DNA of 19,066 nucleotides, from positions 1-19,066 of the forward strand of contig JAADBR010000078.1 of the NCBI GenBank assembly GCA_009995705.1. Direction: 5' to 3'. The notes below the pieces were generated by a model. That model saw only the letters and a list, made by a program, of their open reading frames with translations, ran no database searches and was not told the DNA's origin. This document shows, piece after piece, positions 7,428 to 14,363 of the stretch (positions are counted from its first letter, which is position 1; the number at the start of each line of letters is the position of its first letter). The position numbers and the translations under genes were made by a program. This DNA comes from Microcystis aeruginosa W13-11 (GTDB lineage: Bacteria; Cyanobacteriota; Cyanobacteriia; Cyanobacteriales; Microcystaceae).

Positions 7428-9626
7428 TTAGCCTAATAACTGGGTGGCACGCGCAGTTAAAGCATTAGTAGTTAAGCCATTATAGGCCATAATTTCCCCA
7501 GCGCTGGCGGTGGTTTCTCCCCGTTTCCAAGCGAAGACATCTCGACGGGTATTACTGCGTAACATAATCGGTTCTAACATGGCGCTTGTCCCACCGGTTA
7601 CTCCGATTAAAGCATCACCAGCAAAGAGACTGTCAAAACCAGCATCATCGAGGAAATTATTATCCGCTTCCGAGCTAGTTTCACTCATCACATCGCTAGG
7701 ACGATAGAGACGACGAGGATTAATTACCGAGACAATTTTTACACCGATTCCTGCTGCTTCTAACTGTTGTGCAGACTCAAAAACGGGTAATAAAGTCATA
7801 TCACCAATGACGGCAAAAACGACTTTTTTACTGCCTTCCGATTCTCGAAGAATTACGCCACCTTTTTCCAAAGCTTGACGGGTTTGCTCAAAGGTAGTTC
7901 GTACTGGTAAAGGCGATTTACTCGCGGTGATTGTAATGCCTTTATTGCTAGTTTCTAATGCCCATTCATAACAGACTTGAATACTGTTAGCATCGCAGGG
8001 AAAGAGCGGGAAAATATTACCATTTCGCATCATAGCGGCGAAATAATTTTCAATCTCTGGGCGTTGGTGTGTCCAACCATTACGCCCTTGCTCCAAGGCT
8101 CCAGCGGTGAATAAGGTAATAGTAGAAGGGGTGGGACGACGTAACTCGGCCATCGCTTGGGTTACAGTCTGCCAAATCGGTAAACCATTGATAGCAAAAG
8201 ACTCGTAGGAACACCATAAAGTCCGCGCTCCCAAGAGAGACAAACCGACGGCTAACCCGGCACAGGCATCCTCGCTTAAAGGTTCATAAACTTGACCTTT
8301 AGGACTCTGGAAATAGGTATCATCGCTGGTGGGGTGAATAATCTTTAAACCGACGTTAATATTATTAATTCCCGAAGCGGCATTACCATCAGCATTAGTG
8401 ACAACAAAATTGAGGTCAGCTTTACCCACAGCTACCACTAATTCCCCCATAGCAGTGGTGGCCACTTTTTTATCGCCACCCACAGTATATTCGGTCATCG
8501 GTAAGGCTCCTAAATCCGGCAGCGGGAGGACTTTTTCTGTTACCACTGTTTCCGCTGCTGGACCACCTCCAGAGCGCTCGAAATTAGTACGAACAATTGC
8601 CCAAGCTTCAGGGGGTAAAGCGCGTTCTTGTAAGGCAGCAACGATATAATCTTTTTCTAAAGAATCTCCCGGATAAAGATTATGGGAAGCCGCTCCCCGT
8701 TTGTGAACTCCCGCCCCTTTAAGTTGTTTAATAATGATTACCGTTAGTTTACCACCTAGGGCTAATTGGGCGGCTTTATCCGTGGCCATTAACACCGCTT
8801 TCATGAACTCCAGACGCTGGTTAAAAGAGAATTTGGTGCTATCTACATATTCCCCATTTTGATTAGCATCATCGAAGTCTTTAGCATTAATGAGAATCAC
8901 TTCCTCGAAACCATTACCGCGCCAATAGGCTTCCATTTCGGCGTTAGTTTTCAGGGACACCATGCTATGGTGTTCTTGAGAATAGCCATTCCAAACTAAA
9001 ATCGGCAGAAAATTGGTAATTTCGGGATAAGCAGTGTGAAAATGACCGAAACTACTCATAATGTAGGGTTCTCCTAAACCACCATCCCCGATAGTCACAG
9101 GGAAAAGAGTATTAGGGTGTAATTTGGCCGCCGCCATGGCGAAATGTTGTCCTTGGCCCAAAGGACCAGCGGGCCCGAGCAGTCCGGGGATTTGTCCGGA
9201 AAGATGCCCTAAAAGTCCGTGTTTTTCCCGAAAACGTTCTCCCAATTGGGTGACGTTGCTGATGCCCATGGCTTCGAGAGAGCGATCGAGAAAGACGTTA
9301 CTATAAAAACCGGGGGCATGATGGCCCACTTCGGTGAAAATATTTTTCTGGCCTAACATCATCAAAGAGGCAATCACGTCGGCAGCGCTGGCAAAACCGC
9401 CAGGGTGTCCCGATTCTTTGGTGGCGGTGATTTGTAGGGTGAGGTAACGCAAAGCATCGGCGGCTAGGAGGGTTTGATAGATAGCATTCGGGTCGTTAGC
9501 GGCAATAATAGCGGTTTTTCCCTCAGCGATAGCGGCTTTTCCTGCATATTTATTAAATTCGAGTAAGGAACCCCCAAAATATTTTATCCCTTGACAAAAA
9601 TCGGGAATTGTGCTAGTGGCTGTCAT
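7428..9626 (-). CDS. Transketolase/phosphoketolase-like TPP-dependent enzyme
   Basis: A 732-residue thiamine-diphosphate enzyme. The N-terminal part resembles transketolase: SGHPGG at 72-77, GPLGQG at 154-159, and a TPP/Mg2+ motif starting GDG at 180 with N213 about 30 residues later. The C-terminal half is less like transketolase. YEPLSEDACAGLAVGLSLLG, WCSYESFAINGLP and NGWTHQRPEIE recall the LSEH, SYEAF and SHQxP stretches of phosphoketolase. The name transketolase is therefore a family assignment, and sugar-phosphate substrate and reaction (C2 transfer or phosphorolytic cleavage) remain open. The frame is intact and a strong terminator follows it. The start is the ATG at 9626; only a loose GGGG lies about 10 nt upstream. 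It appears to be a single-gene unit. Confidence 0.82.
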   Translation of the reverse strand: MTATSTIPDFCQGIKYFGGSLLEFNKYAGKAAIAEGKTAIIAANDPNAIYQTLLAADALRYLTLQITATKESGHPGGFASAADVIASLMMLGQKNIFTEVGHHAPGFYSNVFLDRSLEAMGISNVTQLGERFREKHGLLGHLSGQIPGLLGPAGPLGQGQHFAMAAAKLHPNTLFPVTIGDGGLGEPYIMSSFGHFHTAYPEITNFLPILVWNGYSQEHHSMVSLKTNAEMEAYWRGNGFEEVILINAKDFDDANQNGEYVDSTKFSFNQRLEFMKAVLMATDKAAQLALGGKLTVIIIKQLKGAGVHKRGAASHNLYPGDSLEKDYIVAALQERALPPEAWAIVRTNFERSGGGPAAETVVTEKVLPLPDLGALPMTEYTVGGDKKVATTAMGELVVAVGKADLNFVVTNADGNAASGINNINVGLKIIHPTSDDTYFQSPKGQVYEPLSEDACAGLAVGLSLLGARTLWCSYESFAINGLPIWQTVTQAMAELRRPTPSTITLFTAGALEQGRNGWTHQRPEIENYFAAMMRNGNIFPLFPCDANSIQVCYEWALETSNKGITITASKSPLPVRTTFEQTRQALEKGGVILRESEGSKKVVFAVIGDMTLLPVFESAQQLEAAGIGVKIVSVINPRRLYRPSDVMSETSSEADNNFLDDAGFDSLFAGDALIGVTGGTSAMLEPIMLRSNTRRDVFAWKRGETTASAGEIMAYNGLTTNALTARATQLLG

Positions 9627-9758
9627 AAAATTAATATACCCCTTTACATACAGGCAATCATTAAAACTATCTTACAGTTAGCGGTAACTCTCGATAGATG
9701 CGAGATTGCAGGGGTTTTCCATAGGCGATCGACTATTTGCGCTATACTGATCGCCAAT

Positions 9759-9890
9759 TTGACGCTCCCCGCTCTAAAGAGACGGGGATTCTTCGTTCAT
9801 TGAGTCTCCGTTAGCAAGCAGGATTTCTCCAACCAAGAGGGAATCTCTCCCGAAGCGTTTAAAGTTTGCGTGCGCCCCACGCTACTTAAT
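9759..9890 (-). ncRNA. Candidate omega-RNA (TnpB guide scaffold) region
   Basis: In characterised IS200/IS605 elements the TnpB-associated RNA overlaps the 3' end of tnpB and runs through the right end, so that flanking DNA becomes the guide. Here the equivalent stretch covers the last 90 or so bases of tnpB and the right-end hairpin. If the right end is at 9759, the guide would start with minus-strand ATTGGCGATCAGTATAGC. The 5' limit is arbitrary. Position and hairpin are seen; expression and function are inferred, and the matching protein gene is broken. Confidence 0.3.
9767..9787. repeat. Right-end hairpin of the tnpB element
   Basis: CCCCG (9767-9771) plus CTCT pairs with AGAG, a bulged A and CGGGG (9783-9787) around an AA loop. 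It lies just past the tnpB stop, where IS200/IS605 elements carry the hairpin read by TnpA and where the 3' part of the TnpB guide RNA is encoded. Confidence 0.75.
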
Positions 9891-10964
9891 CCCTTTTGCA
9901 AGATGTTTAAAGCGGCGTTTCTATCTCGACAGTCTGTATATCCACAATGAGGACAAACATGGGTTCGAGTAGATAGCGACTTTTGGACTTTTTGTCCACA
10001 ATTAGCACAATTTTCAGACGTATTATGAGGTGATACAGCTATAGTTAACTTGCAGTATTTGTCCCCAAAATACTCTAGCCATTGCCTAAAAACAGACCAT
10101 CCTGCATCGGTTATCGACTTCGCTAAATGACGATTTTTGACCATGCCTTTGATATTTAAGTCTTCATACGCGATTAAGTCGTTAGACTTAACTAAACGGA
10201 GTGCCACACTCTTGACAAACTCTTCTCGTTGCCTAGTTACTCTTAAATGTTTCCGAGCATATCGCTTTCTAGCCTTGTGATAATTACGAGATTGTTTTTT
10301 ACCCTTACGGTATTTCTTTGAATTTTTCCTGAGTAGTTCGGACAATCAACTTGATTGCCTTCGCTATCTACTAAGAAAAACTTTAATCCCACATCAATCC
10401 CAGTGGCTTTCTGGGAGGGTGTTAAAGGTTTAACCGTGTCTCTGGGGTCTAATTTAAGGCAAAACTGCCCATAATAACCATCGGCACGATTAAGGATTCT
10501 TATCCGTTTAATCTGGTCTGGTTGATAATAATTAATATCTCTAGAGCCAATCAGTTTAAGAGTACCAATACCTTTTTTGTCTGTAAAGGTAATATGACGT
10601 TTATCTTTTGACAGCTTCCATCCAGATACTTTATACTCAACGGAACGGAACGGGAATGTTTTTTAAACTTGGGGTAGCCTTTCTTTCCTTTAACTTTATT
10701 TTGGCAATTATCGTAAAACCGAGTAATTGCCCGCAAGGTTCTTTCTCCGGCAGTCTGGCAAGCATGGGAGTTTAAATCATTAACAAGTTTAAACTCTTTC
10801 CTTAATGCTGTGTTGTACCGAAATAACTCTGTTTTGCCAACACCAGGATTATCCATCCAATAACGCAGGACTTTATTCCGAACAAATTGGGTTGTCCGTA
10901 TTGCCTCATTAATGGCTTCTATTTGATTAGGTTTTGGCTTAACCTTGTATTTTAGTACAAACAT
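9797..10964 (-). pseudogene. tnpB: tnpB (IS605 OrfB) disrupted by two frameshifts
   Basis: Three frames must be joined to read one TnpB. The N-terminal frame starts at ATG 10964 (MFVLKYKVKPKPNQIEAI). It is lost at 10641-10655, where a 5-bp unit is tandemly repeated. The middle frame then continues (SVEYKVSGWKLSKDKRHITF to GIDVGLKFFLVDSEGN). Near 10336-10348 one base is missing, and the last frame runs to the stop at 9797. Removing 5 bp and adding 1 bp gives 1164 nt, or 387 residues, the normal size. All RuvC acidic residues survive: D of GIDVGLK (codon 10393-10395), E of AYEDLN (10163-10165) and D of CRDRNAA (9923-9925). The zinc-finger pairs CANC and CPHC are also kept. TnpB is an RNA-guided nuclease, but this copy should give only fragments. 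The damage looks recent. Confidence 0.9.
10641..10655 (-). repeat. 5-bp tandem duplication causing a tnpB frameshift
   Basis: On the plus strand CGGAACGGAACGGGA shows the pentamer CGGAA twice, followed by a near-copy. On the coding strand this gives HSRSVPLSIKY instead of the expected HSRSVEYKVSGW. Deleting one pentamer restores the TnpB reading. Slipped-strand duplication is the simplest origin. Confidence 0.8.
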
Positions 10965-10991
10965 TTTGACAATGCTTGACCGAGTATCAAC

Positions 10992-11021
10992 ATCCTAACA
11001 CAAAATTCTTTAAGTTGACAA
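10992..11021 (-). promoter_or_regulatory. Putative tnpB promoter
   Basis: On the minus strand TTGTCA (11016-11021) and TAGGAT (10992-10997) are separated by 18 bp and lie 28 bp upstream of the tnpB ATG, giving a short leader. This is consistent with a sigma-70-type promoter inside the left end of the element. Confidence 0.4.
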
Positions 11022-11035
11022 TACATATTTATTTA

Positions 11036-11069
11036 AAGCCGCCCTCCGCTACACTAAAGGAGGAGGCTT
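11036..11069. repeat. Left-end imperfect hairpin of the tnpB element
   Basis: AAGCC (11036-11040) and CCTCC (11043-11047) pair with GGAGG (11059-11063) and GGCTT (11065-11069) around an 11-nt loop, with a small internal bulge. A TTG at 11068 inside this hairpin opens a frame into the next gene, but belongs to the insertion element and not to that gene. Confidence 0.75.
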
Positions 11070-11112
11070 GTACCCAAATTTCCGGTCAACAATAAAATTA
11101 ATCCTATTGATC

Positions 11113-12582
11113 ATGTTAAATAGCAGCCAATTACAGCATTTAATCAGCAAATCACTGCGTTATCTATTAATTATCGGCACTATTGCCCCTCTAACTTCCT
11201 TAGAGGCTCGCCCAGTCCGAGCTACTCCTCCTAGTAGCGCTGCACCCCCTAAAGAAGCGATTGCCCCTATCCCCGCAGAAAGCAAAGATTACACCCTAGG
11301 AGAAGGGGATAAAGTGCGCGTCACCATCTACCAAGTCGCGGATTTAAGCGGCGATTTCCTCGTCTTACCCGATGGAACCCTAACTTTACCTCTGATTGGT
11401 AGCGTCAAAGTGGAGGGAATGACCGTCACCGAAGCCAGCCAAACCTTGGCCAAACGTTACACCACCTATCTCAAACGTCCCGTGGTTACTGTTAGCGTTC
11501 TCACCCCCCGGCCTCTGCAAATCGCCATCGCAGGGGAAGTCAATCGTCCGGGTACTTATACAATTAACCCCGAACAAAGCCAAAAAACGCCCCTATTGAC
11601 CGAAATAATCCGGCAAGCGGGGGGAGTGACTACGGTGGCCGATATTGGTCAAGTTCAAATCCGACGCAACCTCAAGGGACAAGAACAGCTGATTCAAGCC
11701 AATCTCTGGCAATTAATCCAAAAAGGCGATACAACCCAAGATATTAGCCTTAGAGATGGTGATAGCATCCTTATTCCCACTAAAACGACCCTTAGTGTCG
11801 GGGAAGTCAATCAATTAGCCGATGCCAATTTTGGACTAGATAGCGATCGAGAAATTAATGTTACTGTGGTGGGAGAAGTTTATCGTCCGGGGTCCCATCG
11901 TATTGTCCCCACTGCCAACAATAACAATAACAATAATAATGACCAAGAGCGCGGCGGCACCAGAAAACCGGCCCGACTAACCCAAGCTATCCAACAAGCG
12001 GGAGGTATCAAACCCCTCGCCGATATCCGACAGGTGCAAGTGCTGCGTTATACTCGTGACGGTTCCCAACAGAAAATCCCGGTAGATCTGTGGAGTTTGC
12101 TCGAAAAAGGTGATATGACCGGCGATATCTTTCTTCAAGAAGGAGATACGGTGATTATCCCCACCGCGACCGAAATCTCGGCCAAGGAATCGGAAACCCT
12201 AGCGTCGGCCAGTTTTGCCCCTAAAACCATTAACGTGAAAGTGGTCGGGGAGGTGAAAAAACCGGGGATAATTGAAGTTCCTCCCAATACCCCTCTCAAT
12301 CAGGCAATTTTAACCGCAGGAGACTTTGATAAGCGTCGCGCTAATCAGTCCACAGTGGAATTAATTCGTCTCAATCCTAACGGAACCGTCACCAAAACCT
12401 CAATTAACATCGATTTTTCCCAGGGTATCAACGAGAAAACTAACCCGATTCTCCGCAATAATGATGTGGTTGTGGTTCGTCGTAGCAATCTGGCCTCTGC
12501 CACCGACACCCTCGGCACGGTTTTAAGTCCCTTTACTGGTCTGACAGGCCTCTTCAACGGATTTTTAAATCTTTTCCGTTAA
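11113..12582 (+). CDS. Polysaccharide biosynthesis/export protein, Wza-like, SLBB repeats
   Basis: An outer-membrane-associated exporter of capsular or extracellular polysaccharide, 489 residues from ATG 11113. The N-terminus has a basic then hydrophobic signal-like stretch (13-29). A Poly_export domain (PF02563) begins at YTLGEGDKVRVTIYQ (60-74) with LPDGTLTLPLIG. Three SLBB segments start at IAGEVNRPG (139), VVGEVYRPG (252) and VVGEVKKPG (377). Segments one and two, with the following roughly 60 residues, are internal duplicates (ADIGQVQIRR versus ADIRQVQVLR). An eight-Asn run (269-276) interrupts the second. The C-terminal tail is hydrophobic. An upstream TTG at 11068 is rejected because it lies in the insertion element's hairpin. 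No partner Wzc or Wzy gene is adjacent. It may have lost its native promoter to the insertion. Confidence 0.9.
   Translation: MLNSSQLQHLISKSLRYLLIIGTIAPLTSLEARPVRATPPSSAAPPKEAIAPIPAESKDYTLGEGDKVRVTIYQVADLSGDFLVLPDGTLTLPLIGSVKVEGMTVTEASQTLAKRYTTYLKRPVVTVSVLTPRPLQIAIAGEVNRPGTYTINPEQSQKTPLLTEIIRQAGGVTTVADIGQVQIRRNLKGQEQLIQANLWQLIQKGDTTQDISLRDGDSILIPTKTTLSVGEVNQLADANFGLDSDREINVTVVGEVYRPGSHRIVPTANNNNNNNNDQERGGTRKPARLTQAIQQAGGIKPLADIRQVQVLRYTRDGSQQKIPVDLWSLLEKGDMTGDIFLQEGDTVIIPTATEISAKESETLASASFAPKTINVKVVGEVKKPGIIEVPPNTPLNQAILTAGDFDKRRANQSTVELIRLNPNGTVTKTSINIDFSQGINEKTNPILRNNDVVVVRRSNLASATDTLGTVLSPFTGLTGLFNGFLNLFR
11917..11940 (+). repeat. Asparagine-codon run (8 codons)
   Basis: AAC/AAT codons alternate, then three AAT follow, giving eight Asn inside the second SLBB segment, probably in a surface loop. 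Such runs vary by slippage in whole codons without breaking the frame. Confidence 0.9.
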
Positions 12583-12648
12583 AAAAGTTTACTTTAACCC
12601 GATGTCATTAGCTAAGTAATCGAGCTAATAATAGATATGGAAACGGCG

Positions 12649-12674
12649 AAAAGTCGTGAGCGGTCACGGCTTTT
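12649..12674 (+). terminator. Strong hairpin downstream of the polysaccharide export gene
   Basis: AAAAGTCGTGA (12649-12659) pairs along all 11 positions (one T-G wobble) with TCACGGCTTTT (12664-12674) around a GCGG loop, 67 bp after the stop at 12582. It ends in only four T and then CTGC, so termination is likely but not certain. A regulatory role in the leader of the next small gene is the alternative. Confidence 0.6.
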
Positions 12675-12702
12675 CTGCTCAATAGACTCAGGAAAGAAAA
12701 CT

Positions 12703-12879
12703 ATGATTTTTCTCCTTACTCTAGCCCTAATCTCCCTGTCGATTAGCTATAATGTTCACGGCGAAATAATTAGCCTCAGCACCCGCTTATTAGGTCTTTT
12801 TTGTGGCTTATTAAGTTTGTTCTTTACACCCCTACTGGTAAAGGTTTTTATCCTTGTCACTTTAGTCCTCTTTAGCTGA
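12703..12879 (+). CDS. Small hydrophobic protein, two membrane segments, unknown function
   Basis: 58 residues starting MIFLLTLALISLSISYNVHG. AGGAAAG at 12690-12696 gives a well-placed Shine-Dalgarno for ATG 12703. An in-frame ATG at 12637 would add 22 residues, but that extension overlaps the 12649-12674 hairpin and is polar, so it is rejected. Two hydrophobic stretches (about 1-18 and 28-57) flank a short polar hinge (NVHGE), consistent with a hairpin-like membrane protein; the first could instead be a signal. I do not recognise the family. It lies between the export gene and the aldo/keto reductase, all on the same strand, but spacing and the hairpin suggest it is not simply part of an operon with the exporter. 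Confidence 0.55.
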   Translation: MIFLLTLALISLSISYNVHGEIISLSTRLLGLFCGLLSLFFTPLLVKVFILVTLVLFS

Positions 12880-12940
12880 GATTTTAAACCCTAAACTCGA
12901 CTAAAACCCTAAATATACTTAAACCATCAAAAAAACTGTT

Positions 12941-13900
12941 ATGGAAAAACGCTATCTCGGTCAGACTAATATAGAAATTACTCCCCTTCTCGTGGGTACT
13001 TGGCAAGCAGGAAAAAAGATGTGGGCAGGTATTGAAGATGAGGAAAGTATTAAAGCTATTCGTGCCGCTTTTGAGGCAGGAATTACCACTGTAGATACAG
13101 CCGAAATCTACGGGGAAGGTCACTCAGAATCGATTGTCGCTCAAACTTTGGCCGATGTGCGAGAACAGGTAATTTATGCCACGAAAGTCTTTGCTAATCA
13201 CCTTAAATATGAGCAAGTTATCGCAGCTTGCCATCGCTCTTTAAAAAACCTCCAAACTGATTATATCGATCTTTACCAAATTCATTGGCCCAGTGGCTCA
13301 TGGAACACGGAGATAGTGCCTATTTCTGAAACTATGGGCGCTCTTAATTATCTAAAAGCACAGGGAAAAATTCGCGCTATAGGGGTTTCCAATTTCTCCC
13401 GCTCTCAACTGGAAGAAGCCGGTCAATACGGCAGAATTGAGAGTATTCAACCTCCCTATTCTCTCTTTTGGCGCTCGGTAGAAAAGGAAATTATGCCCTA
13501 TTGTATAGAAAATAATATTTCTATTCTGGCCTATTCTCCCCTTGCCCAAGGTTTATTGACAGGAAAATTTAGAAATGGTTATCAGTTAGCAGCGGGGGAT
13601 CATAGAATTAAAAATAAACTCTTTCATGGCGAAAACTTTCAGAGGGTACAAGCGGCTTTAAATCAATTAGAACCGATTGCTAAACGCTATCATTGTTCCC
13701 TAGCTGAATTATCTCTTGCTTGGTTAATTAAGCAACCTCAAACTAATGCAATTGCTGGGGTAAGAAATGCCGCTCAAGCAGTTAATAACGCTCAAGCAAT
13801 GACAGTTAATTTAACCCCAGAAGACCTAAAATTAATTGATAATATCGGTAAACAGGTAACTGATTTCTTGGATGATAATCCTGTGCTGTGGGATTTCTAA
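12941..13900 (+). CDS. Aldo/keto reductase
   Basis: A 319-residue cytoplasmic NADPH-dependent oxidoreductase of the AKR superfamily, an (alpha/beta)8 barrel. The catalytic tetrad is complete: D52 and Y57 (VDTAEIYG), K82 (YATKVF) and H115 (YQIHWP). GVSNFSRSQLEEA after residue 140 is the classic AKR strand and helix, SILAYSPLAQGLLTG contains the cofactor-side stretch, and the C-terminal GVRNAAQAVNNAQAM is typical of the cofactor-binding end. AKRs reduce aldehydes and ketones; the physiological substrate cannot be predicted here. The ATG lacks a Shine-Dalgarno. A TATACT at 12914-12919 could be a -10 but no matching -35 is visible. The gene is followed by a composite MITE. Confidence 0.93.
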   Translation: MEKRYLGQTNIEITPLLVGTWQAGKKMWAGIEDEESIKAIRAAFEAGITTVDTAEIYGEGHSESIVAQTLADVREQVIYATKVFANHLKYEQVIAACHRSLKNLQTDYIDLYQIHWPSGSWNTEIVPISETMGALNYLKAQGKIRAIGVSNFSRSQLEEAGQYGRIESIQPPYSLFWRSVEKEIMPYCIENNISILAYSPLAQGLLTGKFRNGYQLAAGDHRIKNKLFHGENFQRVQAALNQLEPIAKRYHCSLAELSLAWLIKQPQTNAIAGVRNAAQAVNNAQAMTVNLTPEDLKLIDNIGKQVTDFLDDNPVLWDF

Positions 13901-13945
13901 AAATTATGCAGCAGTTATCCTAAGGGTGAAGACAGAAGTTTTGTT

Positions 13946-14294
13946 GGGTGCATCTCAATATTCGCAGAAATGTCGACAATTAGCAATTATCAGTGACTCT
14001 TAAATTGGTACAAAAATATGAACAATCACGTCTAAGCATCCCACCGAAAAACTAATGCGCTCCGGGGTTTGGGGGGTAGAACCCCCCAAAAGATTGGATT
14101 GAGTGATAAAATCGGAAGTAACGCCCAATTTTAAAAGAGAGTTTCCCTTTAAAAATCCCAACTTAGTAGATTTACGAAAGTGAGATTCAGTTCCTGTTCT
14201 TTGATTGCAACTGGCTACTTAGTTGATGATAGGTGATGCGTTAGTAATGCACCCTACGTTTTACTTAGTAGATTTACAAAAGTGAGATGCACCC
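13946..14294. mobile_element. MITE-like element, copy 2, composite (349 bp)
   Basis: This occupies most of the 463-bp gap 13901-14363. Positions 13946-14190 align along their length with the element at 3526-3771, including the TTAAATT, AAAAACTAATGCGC and GAGAGTTTCCCTTTAAAAAT blocks and the G6/C6 hairpin. A 72-bp insert (14191-14262) follows, then a second right end (14263-14294) ending TGAGATGCACCC, which is the exact complement of the left end GGGTGCATCTCA (13946-13957). No target duplication is visible, unlike copy 1. No open frame of note is present. The insert carries another imperfect palindrome, TGCGTTAGTAATGCA (14237-14251). Confidence 0.8.
14068..14090. repeat. Perfect hairpin inside MITE copy 2
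   Basis: TTTGGGGGGT (14068-14077), loop AGA, then ACCCCCCAAA (14081-14090). Identical to the hairpin at 3647-3669. Confidence 0.9.
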
Positions 14295-14296
14295 TA

Positions 14297-14325
14297 TTTA
14301 ATTCTTAGGAAAAAGCCTGTATAAT
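14297..14325 (+). promoter_or_regulatory. Putative promoter of the 14364 gene
   Basis: A consensus -10, TATAAT, lies at 14320-14325, with a weak -35 (TTTAAT, 14297-14302) 17 bp upstream. Transcription would start near 14332, giving a leader of about 30 nt that contains AGGA (14352-14355) before the ATG. The -35 abuts the right end of the MITE at 14294, so the element may have shaped this promoter. Confidence 0.45.
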
Positions 14326-14363
14326 GACAGCTATAGTCCGATTCTTACCGCAGGATTATCTCT

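Larger units (their letters stand above)
9759..11089 (-). mobile_element. IS200/IS605-group element, tnpB only (IS1341-like), degenerate
   Basis: This unit has no tnpA and consists of a broken minus-strand tnpB with a hairpin-bearing end on each side. The right end (beyond the tnpB stop) holds a hairpin at 9767-9787 followed by GCGTCAA in transposon orientation. The left end holds a larger imperfect hairpin at 11036-11069. IS200/IS605 elements lack terminal inverted repeats and target duplications, and are recognised by such subterminal hairpins, so the outer limits 9759 and about 11089 are estimates of a few bases' uncertainty. Without tnpA it could move only with a transposase supplied from elsewhere in the genome. 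It separates the transketolase-like gene from the polysaccharide export gene. Confidence 0.8.

Noticed and set aside
10393..10550. Independent small gene between the two tnpB fragments
   Set aside because: The stretch reads as the missing middle of TnpB (GIGTLKLIG to GIDVGLKFFLVD) in a third frame, so it is part of the pseudogene.
11015..11037. Plus-strand promoter starting with TTGACA at 11015 for the export gene
   Set aside because: No -10 lies at a suitable distance. Position 11032-11037 (TTTAAA) is only 11 bp away and the 17-bp position is GC-rich hairpin.
12637..12702. Upstream ATG for the small membrane protein
   Set aside because: The extension covers a strong hairpin and is polar. 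ATG 12703 has the Shine-Dalgarno.
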